A stretch of DNA of 64,000 nucleotides from Rheinheimera oceanensis (GTDB taxonomy: Bacteria > Pseudomonadota > Gammaproteobacteria > Enterobacterales > Alteromonadaceae), in contig NZ_JAGPNM010000006.1 in NCBI RefSeq assembly GCF_018831085.1, forward strand, positions 186,001 through 250,000, read 5' to 3'. Below are positions 9,629 to 18,896 of the stretch, piece after piece. Position 1 is the first letter of the stretch. Each line of letters starts with the position of its first letter. The position numbers and the translations under genes are program-made. Under the pieces are notes generated by a model. It saw only the letters and a program-made list of their open reading frames with translations. It did not search any database and was not told the origin of the DNA.

Positions 9629-10369
9629 ATGAAGTTTTTATCCTGTTGTGCCGGCAGCTTTTTGCTGCTGTTTTCTGTATTTGCTTTAGCCGCCCCCGCC
9701 AATTTTGACCAGGCCAAACGTCTAGCCCAGCGCATTCATGCCCCTGAAGCGAAAAGCTTTTATTGCGACTGCGATATTCGCTGGCAGGGCGGTAAAGGTA
9801 TTCCCGATTTAGCCGGTTGCGGTTATCAGGTGCGCAAAAACGGCCCCCGCGCTAACAGGATAGAGTGGGAGCACGTTATGCCGGCGCATCACTTTGGCCA
9901 CCAGCGCCAGTGCTGGCAAGACGGCGGGCGCAAAAACTGCGTAAAAACTGACAGCGTATTTCGCGCCATGGAAGCCGATTTATACAACCTGGTACCAGCT
10001 ATTGGTGAGGTAAACGGCGATCGCAGTAACTTCCGCTTTGGTGTTCTGCCAGGCACCCAGCCCCAACACGGTGCCTGCCCTGTTAAGGTAGATTTTAAAC
10101 AACAGGTATTCGAGCCCGCCCCGCCGGTGCGTGGTGATATAGCGCGTATTTACTTTTATATGGCCGACAAATACAACCTCAACCTGTCCCGCGCCCAGCA
10201 ACAGCTGTTTATCGCCTGGCACAAGCAAGATCCGGTAACACCGCAAGAGCGTGAGCTAAACCAGCGCATCCAGCAACATATGGGCCACGACAACCCCTTT
10301 GTCAGCGGCAAACGCGAGTGGCACTTAGGATACCGGCCAACTGGCTATGGCTTACAAGTCAGTCAGTGA
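9629..10369 (+). CDS. Periplasmic/secreted endonuclease I
   Basis: 246 residues. A signal peptide (cleavage near Ala22) is followed by the beta-beta-alpha metal nuclease fold: '[14 protein letters not shown]' supplies the catalytic His and '[18 protein letters not shown]' the metal-binding part. Cysteines ([14 protein letters not shown]) suggest disulfides, as in the secreted Vibrio enzyme Vvn/Dns and EndA. It should cut DNA non-specifically in the periplasm or outside. Confidence 0.9.
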   Translation: MKFLSCCAGSFLLLFSVFALAAPANFDQAKRLAQRIHAPEAKSFYCDCDIRWQGGKGIPDLAGCGYQVRKNGPRANRIEWEHVMPAHHFGHQRQCWQDGGRKNCVKTDSVFRAMEADLYNLVPAIGEVNGDRSNFRFGVLPGTQPQHGACPVKVDFKQQVFEPAPPVRGDIARIYFYMADKYNLNLSRAQQQLFIAWHKQDPVTPQERELNQRIQQHMGHDNPFVSGKREWHLGYRPTGYGLQVSQ

Positions 10370-10383
10370 CAAGGTAAATTTTA

Positions 10384-10836
10384 CTATTCTATAAACCGCG
10401 ACTTTTCTGTTCTCTTCCAGCACGTTTTGCCATCTTTATGCAGCATCGCCCTATCTACCACCAGACGGCCCTGCTCTGTGCTGATACCTGGCTGCTGAGC
10501 CGGTATAAAAGTAGCCCAAAGCTTCACCCACTCACCACTGCATGACGAAAAAGATAAGCTGCCTTCTTCAGTTTCTGTGTCATCTAAGACACTGATAGAC
10601 AGTGACGAAATCAAATTTTCAGCATGTTCTGAGCTTAAATACAATCTATCCTGGTGAAAGCCAACGAAAACGCCATCTACCTCAATCTTTTTATTGAAAA
10701 AATGCTCTGGTGTAGCAATCAGGTTGATAACGGTTGTTACAGCGTCATAAGTTTTTACCTCGTTAGTGGATGCATTACAGCCAAATACGAAGGCAGAGAT
10801 CACCAAAGCAACGCATAAATATCTACTTGTTCCCAT
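10384..10836 (-). CDS. Small lipoprotein of unknown function
   Basis: 150 residues. N-terminal hydrophobic segment and lipobox V-F-G-C20, so it should be a lipid-anchored protein. The mature part has strands resembling a small OB-like fold ('KIEVDGVFVGFHQDRLYLS', 'CSGEWVKLWATFIP') but I cannot assign a family. It starts two bases after the stop of the gene at 10839-11351 and must be co-transcribed. Base composition is more AT-rich than the neighbours, a mild sign of acquisition. Confidence 0.6.
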   Translation of the reverse strand: MGTSRYLCVALVISAFVFGCNASTNEVKTYDAVTTVINLIATPEHFFNKKIEVDGVFVGFHQDRLYLSSEHAENLISSLSISVLDDTETEEGSLSFSSCSGEWVKLWATFIPAQQPGISTEQGRLVVDRAMLHKDGKTCWKRTEKSRFIE

Positions 10837-10838
10837 TA

Positions 10839-11351
10839 TTACCTCTGCGTTTTAAGAGCCATATCAACCCGCGTGAACGAAACCCCATCCGTAACATAAA
10901 TGATGCCAATCGCATTAGTACCAGTGCCCATCACAAATACCGGCCTTTGAGTCTCTCGTGCCAGTTTTTTATAAACCGCTCTGAAATGCTCAGAATTGAA
11001 GCTTTCTAATCGGGCTCTTGGCTGTACTCCAACCAGTACCGCAACTGCCGTGTCGTCTTCGCTTATATTAACAAAGTTACATACCATACCGTTATTGCCG
11101 TTACATTCCCGCCCAGCTGTTGCATTGGTGCCAACACGACTATATTTGTAGCCAATATCTTTGTCTTTTCTAATGACCAACCCTAAGGGAGAATTAGCAC
11201 GAATAGCGTCATACCCTGTAGCTGGTTTATTGTTAGAACCCCGATGATTCGCAGCCCTGACTTCATCACCAACCTGACCACGAGCTCTGTTAAGCATTGA
11301 AATAAAAGCTGGGTCATTACACAGCACGCCGCACTCTTTGATTAAGTCCAT
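10839..11351 (-). CDS. Unrecognised protein, probably 5'-truncated
   Basis: 170 residues from the first ATG, no signal peptide and no family that I recognise. Phrases such as 'HRGSNNKPATGYDAIRANS' and 'PVFVMGTGTNAIGIIYV' look globular. Only a distant GGAA precedes the ATG. The same frame stays open upstream to about 11462 (… YNSLFNWFDWKLK-M) without ATG, GTG or TTG, so the ORF may be the tail of a larger gene, for example a displaced toxin tip. With the lipoprotein downstream it could be a toxin/immunity remnant. This is inference. Confidence 0.5.
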   Translation of the reverse strand: MDLIKECGVLCNDPAFISMLNRARGQVGDEVRAANHRGSNNKPATGYDAIRANSPLGLVIRKDKDIGYKYSRVGTNATAGRECNGNNGMVCNFVNISEDDTAVAVLVGVQPRARLESFNSEHFRAVYKKLARETQRPVFVMGTGTNAIGIIYVTDGVSFTRVDMALKTQR

Positions 11352-11604
11352 TTTGAGTTTCCAATCAAACCAATTAAAAAGTGAATTGTAAGCGACACCA
11401 GCAATTACATCAACATTTGTTTTTTTATTGTAAATTAACAGGTAATTTAAATAGAGGATTGATTGGACTTACTACAGAAAAAGCCCAAAGGGGCGGAGAC
11501 CGTTAGAGACACGCCATATTGACAGCACTCTGCGCCACATATAAGTTTGCCATCCACCAACACATTATCCTGGCGCTTATAAGCGCTCCGCAACGACTTA
11601 GAAA
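11352..11604. other. AT-rich spacer with in-frame extension of the preceding ORF
   Basis: Part of this stretch (to about 11462, minus strand) continues the frame of the unrecognised ORF until TAG-TAA. Beyond it nothing is clearly coding. The plus-strand promoter of the lipoprotein gene at 11605 must lie here, but I cannot place it with confidence. Confidence 0.35.
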
Positions 11605-12222
11605 ATGGACTACAGTATGCTCTACCGGCCAATCTTCATTCTGCCCCTTGTTATCATCCTTGCCGCGTGCAGCGATAATAATGCCCGTATGTACCAACAA
11701 CTGTGCAGTGCAGAATATCGTTATAACACCGAGGGGGCAGATGCAGCGATCGCCGCCATGCGAGAAGTTGGCAACGACCGCGAGTATGTTGTAGGCAACA
11801 ATGTTGCGCGGTTTTTAATTCTGCGCGGTGCTAAAACGCAAAACAGCAAAGACTTTGATAAAGCCCTTGCCATACTGAACGCTATGGAGCCGCTGTCTGA
11901 TGATCCAGAGCAAGTTACCGCCCGCTATATTAGTGTGCTTCGGTTTCTGGCCACCGCCAACGGCAGCAACAACAATGCTGCCCGCGAGGAATTGACACAG
12001 TATTGTAGCGAGTCAGCTGAGCCGGAAGCCGAGTGCCTGCACGCCAATATAATGGAGATCTTTCAGATGCTCGGCACCAGCAATGGTACAACGAATAAAT
12101 CGTCTGAGGATTTGGCAAACCTCTTCAACCGAACCTATAGTGCCGAGTTTAATGATCCAAGCCTGAACGTGCTGCTGGATTATTCCCGCTCAGTGGTCAC
12201 CAGTTGCGGCAGCCAAGAGTAA
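11605..12222 (+). CDS. Lipoprotein of unknown function
   Basis: 205 residues. The N terminus is a lipoprotein signal with lipobox L-A-A-C22. Met5 is an alternative start. The mature region is helical, with repeats reminiscent of TPR/Sel1 packing ('ADAAIAAMREVGNDRE', 'DFDKALAILNAMEPL'), probably a scaffold in the periplasm. No family is assigned. A GNAT gene follows after 24 bases on the same strand. Confidence 0.6.
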   Translation: MDYSMLYRPIFILPLVIILAACSDNNARMYQQLCSAEYRYNTEGADAAIAAMREVGNDREYVVGNNVARFLILRGAKTQNSKDFDKALAILNAMEPLSDDPEQVTARYISVLRFLATANGSNNNAAREELTQYCSESAEPEAECLHANIMEIFQMLGTSNGTTNKSSEDLANLFNRTYSAEFNDPSLNVLLDYSRSVVTSCGSQE

Positions 12223-12246
12223 GCCACTAAGCCAGAGGTCCCCACG

Positions 12247-12717
12247 ATGAAAACGCATGGTTACATTACCACTGACCAGCCACCCACATCGGCTGAATAT
12301 ATCGCCCTGCGTTGCAAAGTGGGCTGGGACAGCGTTGAGCTTAGCACTGCGCAAAATAGTCTGAATAGCTCACTGTTTACCACTACCGTGCGGCTTGATG
12401 GCAAGCTTATTGGTATGGCGCGTGTTGTGGGTGATGGCTTTATGTACTTTTATATTCAGGACGTTATTGTTGACCCTGCCCATCAGGGCTGCGGTATCGG
12501 CCATGTGGTTATGACCAGAGTGGAAGCTTATTTGGCCAAAGCATGCACAACAGGTGCTACTGTTGGGCTATTAGCAGCCAAAGGCAAAGAGCTGTTTTAC
12601 CGCCGCTATGGCTTTATTGAGCGGGACGGCACAGAACTTGGTAAAGGCATGTGCCGCTTTACTAAAAATAGCCCCGCCAGCCGCAGCATGCTGCGGCTGG
12701 GCAAACCGTCTAACTGA
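12247..12717 (+). CDS. GNAT family N-acetyltransferase
   Basis: 156 residues. The acetyl-CoA loop is 'DVIVDPAHQGCGIGHVVM' (Q/R-x-x-G-x-G/A pattern) and the C-terminal strand 'GKELFYRRYGFIERDG' is the usual GNAT motif B. The substrate is unknown. An AGAGG Shine-Dalgarno lies just before the ATG. Confidence 0.85.
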   Translation: MKTHGYITTDQPPTSAEYIALRCKVGWDSVELSTAQNSLNSSLFTTTVRLDGKLIGMARVVGDGFMYFYIQDVIVDPAHQGCGIGHVVMTRVEAYLAKACTTGATVGLLAAKGKELFYRRYGFIERDGTELGKGMCRFTKNSPASRSMLRLGKPSN

Positions 12718-12800
12718 GCAGCGCTGATTGAAAACTGCAGGCGCATAATAGCCTTGTTCTGTGTAATTTTCCCTGCAGTATAAACATCTGATTACCCGGT

Positions 12801-13361
12801 TCAATCGCGTTTATACAGTGCTTCTATGGTAGCAAAAGCCAATGAATGTGCATGTACCATGTACCCTGTTAATGCCCCGGAAGCGTTCTCGGGCAATTCC
12901 AGCTTTTTTGACAAAGCATGTATTGTAAACTGATAGCGATGTACACCATGCCCTGCTGGCGGGCAAGCCCCACCAAAACCGGCTGCGCCATAGTCGTTAC
13001 GTAGCTGCATACTGCCGGCTGGCAGCAGGTTTTTGCCGGCATCACCTGCTCCTGTGGCTAGCGTATTAATATCTGCAGGAATATTTACCACTTGCCAATG
13101 CCACCAGCCGCTGCCTGTTGGGGCATCCGGATCGTAGGCTAATATGGCAAACGCTGCCGTGCCATTTGGTGCGCCAGACCACGTCAGTTGTGGTGATGTA
13201 TTTGCACCACTACAGCCGAATCCCTGAAACTCCTGCGCTTTTTTCATAAAACCGCCGTGTTGTATATCTGCACTGGTTAGGGTAAAGCCCTCTGCCAATG
13301 CCGCACCTGATAACAATAATGATAAAACACTCACCGCTACTTTCTTTGCCAGTTGTTGCAT
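12801..13361 (-). CDS. YbhB/YbcL-type PEBP (Raf kinase inhibitor-like) protein
   Basis: 186 residues. A signal peptide (to about residue 23, SGAALAEG) is followed by the PEBP domain, with 'SPQLTWSGAPNGTAAFAIL', 'YDPDAPTGSGWWHW' and 'GGACPPAGHGVHRYQFTIHAL', all hallmark phrases of the anion-binding site. Periplasmic location is expected. The function in bacteria is poorly known. Confidence 0.9.
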   Translation of the reverse strand: MQQLAKKVAVSVLSLLLSGAALAEGFTLTSADIQHGGFMKKAQEFQGFGCSGANTSPQLTWSGAPNGTAAFAILAYDPDAPTGSGWWHWQVVNIPADINTLATGAGDAGKNLLPAGSMQLRNDYGAAGFGGACPPAGHGVHRYQFTIHALSKKLELPENASGALTGYMVHAHSLAFATIEALYKRD

Positions 13362-13447
13362 AACACCCTCTATCTAACTCATTAAAGGTGAGCAGAATAA
13401 ACCGGAACCGGCGTATAAATTAGTGCTAAAACGGGCAGTTATTCGCC

Positions 13448-14254
13448 TTAATCGGGCATTTTTGTTCTTCTTAGTTCTGTTGGCGTAATGCCAAACAGTT
13501 GTTTGAATTTATCGGTGAAACGCGACTGCGATTGGTAGCCGCACTGCTCTGCAATATGCCCAACCGGTGCAAGGCTGGTTTGTACCAGGTGCAGGCCATA
13601 GCCTAACTTTGCTCTGTCTTTAAGGGCCTGCAGACTTACCCCTTCTGCCGTTAACTTGCGCCTTAATGTCGATTCACTCATTGCCAGCCTGGTCGATAAC
13701 GCCGCCACACTATGATCATTGCTAATATCGGCAGAAATAAGGCTATATACTTTATGGCTGAGGCTTGGCGGTTCTATTACTGCACTAACCTGCTGATAAC
13801 CTGCATGATACATCGTTTGCAAAATTTCCTGCCGACGCAGCGGCCAAAGCGCGGCAGGTGCAAAGGCTGACCACTCAACAAACTGTTGCAAGGTGTTTTT
13901 CAACAACGCCGGTATTGGGCCATGGAAATAGTTTGCTGTTTTGTGCTGCCGATAACCAAAACTGGCAAAGTCCTGATAGTCAAACTCAATCAGTAAGGCT
14001 AAATATTCTCTGTCGGCTGCAATATTGCGCAAGTCGACTTTGGGGCTGTTCGATAAAAAAACAAAACTGCCGGCAGGACAGCTTACCTCATCGTCTTTAC
14101 CTATTTTTTTACAGCCATCAAGCACACAAATTAACAGCGGTTTTATTACCGGAACATTGACCAGCCGCTGCTCTTTAACAGATGAATAAACCGAAAACGG
14201 CAAGCTGTCAGGGTATTGCAATGTACGCTTTGCTGCTTGTATTAATTTATCCAT
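13448..14254 (-). CDS. AraC family transcriptional regulator
   Basis: 268 residues. The N-terminal sensor domain is followed by two helix-turn-helix units in the last 100 residues: 'SVAALSTRLAMSESTLRRKL' and 'VGHIAEQCGYQSQSRFTDKF', ending 'FGITPTELR'. This is the LcrF/ExsA-like AraC_E layout. The target is not evident. The convergent neighbourhood gives no clear partner, and the YbhB gene lies downstream on the same strand. Confidence 0.87.
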   Translation of the reverse strand: MDKLIQAAKRTLQYPDSLPFSVYSSVKEQRLVNVPVIKPLLICVLDGCKKIGKDDEVSCPAGSFVFLSNSPKVDLRNIAADREYLALLIEFDYQDFASFGYRQHKTANYFHGPIPALLKNTLQQFVEWSAFAPAALWPLRRQEILQTMYHAGYQQVSAVIEPPSLSHKVYSLISADISNDHSVAALSTRLAMSESTLRRKLTAEGVSLQALKDRAKLGYGLHLVQTSLAPVGHIAEQCGYQSQSRFTDKFKQLFGITPTELRRTKMPD

Positions 14255-14295
14255 ATTTCGATTTAACTCTGGACATCAACAGGCGGGGCGTAACG

Positions 14296-14670
14296 TTAAA
14301 AATAAAGCTGTCGCAACAGCTGTATTCTGGTGTTGGTCATTTCTGTCAGGCATTGCGTCCGGTCAACGTTTCGCGATGTACCGCCGCTAAACAAGGTGTA
14401 GTACGCCTCGCAATTGGCATCCCGATATTTTAACCATGCCCGCTGGCCTTTCACTAAGCTGTCTTTTATATCGGCTTTAGCAACCCTGTAGTCTTTAAAT
14501 TCATCCGCAGCGATTTTTTGCATAATCTGCCGATAGGTGTTGTTTAAATCACTATCCGCTAACTCATAGTCTGCTAGCGCGCTACACAACTCTTCAGGCA
14601 GCTCGCAAGCAAGTGGCGAAAAACAACAAAAGGCCGCTACAGCAAACACAAACGTCTTTATTCTATTCAT
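14296..14670 (-). CDS. LprI/DUF1311 family protein
   Basis: 124 residues with signal peptide (FVFAVAAFCCFSPLAC). The mature part holds 'ELADSDLNNTYRQIMQKI' and 'LVKGQRAWLKYRDANCEA', the DUF1311 (lysozyme-inhibitor LprI N-terminal) signature with its conserved Cys. It is probably periplasmic and probably has disulfides. The inhibitor role is known only for the mycobacterial LprI. Confidence 0.85.
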   Translation of the reverse strand: MNRIKTFVFAVAAFCCFSPLACELPEELCSALADYELADSDLNNTYRQIMQKIAADEFKDYRVAKADIKDSLVKGQRAWLKYRDANCEAYYTLFSGGTSRNVDRTQCLTEMTNTRIQLLRQLYF

Positions 14671-14908
14671 TTAATCTCCGAAATTTGCACACTTTAAATC
14701 TAACAGGCGGCACCGGCCGCTTAAGCCTTATATATCTGCAAGCGACAATATTTCCTGTCCCATCAGAAGGCAACTATTGTCCAGCTGGTAATAAATAATG
14801 TTGCTTACCATAGATATACTAATTAAGTACTATTTATCGTCAATTATAAGCAACCTATAGCTATTGTTATCAGCTGAAAATGTTGTGTTGTATGCAGGAG
14901 AAGGCTTA

Positions 14909-15382
14909 ATGAACAACATTTATCTGTTTGACTGGGGTGATACGCTGATGGTGGATTACCCACAATACAGCGGGAAAATGTGCGACTGGCCAACTGTCGC
15001 CGCAGTGCCGGGCGCACAGCACACGCTGGCGTTTCTGGCAAAAAACCATAAAATTTATGTTGCTACCAATGCCGTTGCCTCAACAGCATCGGATATCCGC
15101 AAGGCCTTTGAACGTGTAGGTTTAGCGCAATATATTAGCGGCTATTTTTGCAAAGCCAACTTGGGCATTGGCAAAGGCCGCCCGGAGTTTTATCTGAAAA
15201 TTGCCGCAGCATTAGCTGTAAACCCGAAGGATCTGATAATGGTAGGTGATACGACGGACAAAGATATTATACCGGCCGTTGCTGCAGGTTTAACCGCAAT
15301 CTGGTTTAGCCCGGCACAGTTGCCGACAGCGCCGGACAGTGCCTTTACGAATATCACCGACCTGCGCCAGCTGTGTACCTGA
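14909..15382 (+). CDS. HAD-superfamily hydrolase
   Basis: 157 residues from ATG 14909, chosen because AGGAGAAGG lies before it. The longer frame from 14864 lacks such a site. Motif I is 'FDWGDTLM' (Trp-Gly in place of the usual D-x-D-G, with one Asp replaced), motif III Lys is in 'IGKGRPEFYLK' and motif IV 'MVGDTTDKDI'. The replacement of DxD by DWGDT is common in the subgroup that includes HAD-like phosphatases with D-x-G-D-T. Confidence 0.8.
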   Translation: MNNIYLFDWGDTLMVDYPQYSGKMCDWPTVAAVPGAQHTLAFLAKNHKIYVATNAVASTASDIRKAFERVGLAQYISGYFCKANLGIGKGRPEFYLKIAAALAVNPKDLIMVGDTTDKDIIPAVAAGLTAIWFSPAQLPTAPDSAFTNITDLRQLCT

Positions 15383-15400
15383 CTGGCAGGAATGAGCGAT

Positions 15401-16201
15401 TCAGTCAGCAGGCTGTTGTGCTTTTACATACTGCATAATATTCAGAAATGTATCGGTCCAGTAAATATCACGGTTGGCAGCCAGATAGGCCAGCAATTGA
15501 GCGTGGGCCCCGGCCGACACACTTAAGTGATCGCCACCAATGCCATGAAAAGTGAAATTCACCATAGTGCCATACTGTGCGGCTTGTTTAACCAGCGCGA
15601 TTAGCTCTGCGCCACTGCTGCCCACCGGTGCTATTACCTCAACTGCATACGCATTTAACTGCGCCATATTGGCAACCACAGGCCCAGTTTTGGCCTTTAT
15701 CGCGACAAAATCGTCGTAGATCAGCGGTAAATAAGGTTGGCCGCCAGCTAACTCGTCACCGCAGGGTGCGGTAAAGGTGCGTTCGGTTTTACCATCAATG
15801 GCAAATAGCATGCTGTTGGCTAAACGAATTTGTTGTACCAGTTGCACGGCACTGATGGTATCTAAGTTATTTTCTGCTGCTACCCAGTCACGGCCGGGTT
15901 TGCTCGCAGAGCATTGATGAAACAGCGTATGGTTGCCCAGTTCATGGCCCTGCGCAGCTGCTGCACGCCACTCGCTTAAACGTGCAGTTAACAGCGGGCT
16001 GGATAACTGCAGGTAAAAACTGGCTTTAAGCTGATGTTGGTTTAGCTGCACCAGCGCCACATCCAACTGTGAAGCCAACGTATCGTCATAAGCCAGGCTT
16101 ACCGCAGCTTTAGCGCCGTTTGGCCAGTTAAAAGGTTTTGCTGCCACAGTGCATGCGCCTGTCAGCCATATACACATCAACGCCAGATATATTTTTTGCA
16201 T
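15401..16201 (-). CDS. Secreted polysaccharide deacetylase (NodB, CE4)
   Basis: 266 residues. A signal peptide ends near residue 21. The NodB domain begins 'AAVSLAYDDTLASQLDVAL' (catalytic and metal Asp pair) and continues to 'HELGNHTLFHQC', the HxxxH metal site. It should remove acetyl groups from a polysaccharide in the periplasm or outside. The substrate is not shown by sequence. Confidence 0.87.
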   Translation of the reverse strand: MQKIYLALMCIWLTGACTVAAKPFNWPNGAKAAVSLAYDDTLASQLDVALVQLNQHQLKASFYLQLSSPLLTARLSEWRAAAAQGHELGNHTLFHQCSASKPGRDWVAAENNLDTISAVQLVQQIRLANSMLFAIDGKTERTFTAPCGDELAGGQPYLPLIYDDFVAIKAKTGPVVANMAQLNAYAVEVIAPVGSSGAELIALVKQAAQYGTMVNFTFHGIGGDHLSVSAGAHAQLLAYLAANRDIYWTDTFLNIMQYVKAQQPAD

Positions 16202-16425
16202 AACACAGCCCCAAAGCTACCAAAACTCACCATAGCGCATTGCCCGCTGCCGTACCAGACGTCTTGCACCACAATGCAGCACTAAAGTACTAAACCACTT
16301 TTTCCTGCTACCGCCTATAGTTTTTACCACGCTGAGGCCTGCTGCTGCGGTTGGTATAACACAGACAGGGAGAGGCTGCGTCGCTTCGGTGTTCAATAAA
16401 ACAATAATGATAAGGAACAGACGAC

Positions 16426-18336
16426 GTGAAAAAACACCACTCTACACTGGCGGCCTTAGTTGTACTTGGTCTGCTAAGCTCTGCTGCGGCAACCGCCGGT
16501 AGCTGGCAACAAAATGTCACCATTGGCGGTTTTAATAAAGTGCACCTTTATACACCGGATTCGGTATCCGCTATAGGACAGGGCCGGGGCCTGCTGCTGG
16601 TGCTGCATGGCTGCACCCAATCGGTAGATGCCTATTTAACCGCTAATCTGGCGCAGGCAGCAGAACAATATGGCTTGGTGATTGCTGTACCGGATGCAAT
16701 GAACAAAGCCGGTTTTGGTTGCTGGTCTTACTGGCAAGGCACCCGATCACGCACGGCGGGCGACTATAAAAACCTGATTACCCTGGCCACCACGCTAATT
16801 GCCAACAACAGTTATCAGATTGATCCAAATCAGGTTTATATTGCCGGTTTATCCTCCGGCGCCAGTTTCGCCCATACCACTGCCTGCCTGGCACCGGATA
16901 TTTTTGCCGGTGTAGGTGTCAGTGCCGGCCCCAGCATAGGCACCAGTTCAAATGGTGCTATAGGCCCGTGTGAAAGCGCCGACGTGGCCGCGCGCTGCAC
17001 CCAGTACGCCGGCAGCTACGCCAGCCACTTTAGCAGCCAGATTGCCTCAATTGCCCATGGCCGCAGCGATACCACAGTAAACCTGTGCTACAACGAGCAA
17101 AATGCCACCGGCATGGCCAATCTATATAACGTAGCCAGGCTAAACGGCGAAAACCTGATTAGCGAAGGTAGCGGCCGTACCGCCGATGAAACCCTGTGGC
17201 AGGACGGTCGGGTGTCCATGCTGTGGTTTAATGGCGTGAACCATGCCTGGTCTGGTGGTCAGGCTGCCAGTGGCGCTTATATCAGCGCAGGCAGTATTAA
17301 TTATGCCAGCTATTTAGGGCAGTATTTTCAGAATAATAACCAAAGGGTTAACCGTAACAGTGCGCCAGAGCTGAGTAATATCAGTATTAGCCAGGCCAAT
17401 AACCAGATCAGTATCAGCGGTACAGCCGTTGATGCCGACGGTGATAGTATCAGCATTAGTGCCAGCTTTACTAACAGCCTGAACCAGCAACAAAGCGCCG
17501 TTACTACACCGGACCCCACAAGTAATTTCAGCCTGAGCAGCCCACCACTGGCAGACGACTGGTACCAGATAAGTGTAAATGCCACCGACAGTAACGGCCT
17601 GATCAGCAGCACTTACAGCGCCTCATTACTGCTGGGGCCTCCGCCACCGGATGCGGCGCCCGAGCTGAGTGAGCTGCAGGTAAGTGTTAACGGCCAGTGT
17701 GCTACGGTAACGGGCAAGGTGTTTGATCTAAACCGCGATTTAGCCTCTGTTAGTGTGGAATTCAGTAACGGCATCATGAATGCCACTGTTAACGGCGATC
17801 TGTTCAGCACCCAGCGTTGTAATCTGCCCGGTGGCGAAAATACCGCTTTAATAACAGCGCTGGATCAAAGTGGGTTATTCAGCACTGAGCTGCTTAATTT
17901 CAGCATAGATGCCGGGCAAAACGCTACGCTGGATCAGCATATCAGTGCCGGCCGGTTAGATTACACCAATTATGCCAACTGCTATCTGGAATACGGTACC
18001 GCCAGCTTTGTACTGCGCGAGCAACTGGTAAGCGGCGCACAGTGCCGCTGGCAGGATGATGACGGCAGCTGTTTTGGCCCAAGCCAAAGCTGTAGTGCAA
18101 CAGGCGATGGTGGCGACAATGGCGGTAGCACACCACCACCGGCAGACTGCGTGCAATTTAGCAGCAACAATTATAGCCACAAGGTTGCCGGCCGGGCATA
18201 CAGCACGGGTAACCCGTTGCTGCCAGACTATTTTGCTAGCGGCAGCAATACTGCATTAGCCGGTTCTACCTGGGGGATCAGTATTCTGCACTCTACCAGC
18301 AGTGGTTACTGGCAAGCAGGCGCCTGCCCGCCGTAA
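16426..18336 (+). CDS. Extracellular PHB depolymerase-family esterase
   Basis: 636 residues from a GTG with AAGGAACAG upstream. After a signal peptide (cleavage near residue 24) comes a type-1 esterase domain (about 27-310): oxyanion 'LVLHGCTQS', lipase box G-L-S143-S-G, Asp in 'AHGRSDTTVN' and His in 'WFNGVNHAWSGG'. Residues ~315-500 form two Ig/fibronectin-like units, and the C terminus is Cys-rich with a carbohydrate- or polymer-binding look ('YWQAGACPP'). It probably hydrolyses short-chain polyhydroxyalkanoate or a related ester outside the cell. Confidence 0.87.
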   Translation: MKKHHSTLAALVVLGLLSSAAATAGSWQQNVTIGGFNKVHLYTPDSVSAIGQGRGLLLVLHGCTQSVDAYLTANLAQAAEQYGLVIAVPDAMNKAGFGCWSYWQGTRSRTAGDYKNLITLATTLIANNSYQIDPNQVYIAGLSSGASFAHTTACLAPDIFAGVGVSAGPSIGTSSNGAIGPCESADVAARCTQYAGSYASHFSSQIASIAHGRSDTTVNLCYNEQNATGMANLYNVARLNGENLISEGSGRTADETLWQDGRVSMLWFNGVNHAWSGGQAASGAYISAGSINYASYLGQYFQNNNQRVNRNSAPELSNISISQANNQISISGTAVDADGDSISISASFTNSLNQQQSAVTTPDPTSNFSLSSPPLADDWYQISVNATDSNGLISSTYSASLLLGPPPPDAAPELSELQVSVNGQCATVTGKVFDLNRDLASVSVEFSNGIMNATVNGDLFSTQRCNLPGGENTALITALDQSGLFSTELLNFSIDAGQNATLDQHISAGRLDYTNYANCYLEYGTASFVLREQLVSGAQCRWQDDDGSCFGPSQSCSATGDGGDNGGSTPPPADCVQFSSNNYSHKVAGRAYSTGNPLLPDYFASGSNTALAGSTWGISILHSTSSGYWQAGACPP

Positions 18337-18369
18337 GATGCTGTAAATTAGCTGAAACAGCGCTATGCT

Positions 18370-18394
18370 AAAGCCCGTGCCCGTAACGGGCTTT
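18370..18394 (+). terminator. Rho-independent terminator after the esterase gene
   Basis: Stem AAAGCCCGT / ACGGGCTTT with a 7-base loop, followed by ATAATTT. It lies 34 bases after the esterase stop and 20 bases before the MAPEG gene, so the latter probably has its own promoter or is expressed by read-through. Confidence 0.75.
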
Positions 18395-18414
18395 ATAATT
18401 TCTGAGGATACACT

Positions 18415-18813
18415 ATGACAACAGCTTTATATGCCGCAATACTTGGCCTGTTTTTTCTGGTGCTGAGTATTAACGTGGTGGCGAAACGTCGCCGTTTTCA
18501 GGTAGGTATCGGCAGCAAAGGTGAACTGTGCCTGGAGCGCGCCATTCGGGTGCATGCTAATTTTGCTGAATATGTACCCTTTGCTCTGTTATTAATGTTT
18601 CTGGCCGAGCACTGCGGCTTGGCTGCTATTTACCTGCATATTTTAGGTATTGCGCTGCTACTGGGCCGGTTAAGCCATGCCTGGGGCGTGCGCCAGCTAA
18701 AAGAACCGTTTAAATTTCGTGTGTTTGGTATGGTCCTCACATTCAGCGTTATTGCCTTGTCTGCGTTGACGATTATGGTGCTGTATTTTGTCCGCTTCTA
18801 CATCGCCGGGTAA
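18415..18813 (+). CDS. MAPEG family membrane protein
   Basis: 132 residues with four hydrophobic helices. 'LERAIRVHANFAEYVPFALLL' is the family's conserved Arg/His/Asn/Glu helix and 'LLGRLSHAWGV' follows. MAPEG proteins are eicosanoid/glutathione membrane enzymes. The bacterial role is uncertain. TGAGGA precedes the ATG. Confidence 0.88.
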   Translation: MTTALYAAILGLFFLVLSINVVAKRRRFQVGIGSKGELCLERAIRVHANFAEYVPFALLLMFLAEHCGLAAIYLHILGIALLLGRLSHAWGVRQLKEPFKFRVFGMVLTFSVIALSALTIMVLYFVRFYIAG

Positions 18814-18896
18814 CCGGCGGTAGTGCCGCAATTATTTTCAGGGCAGAGCCCCTTTCAGCTATTTCTATACGCCGATAACTAAGGTATAACGGCGCA

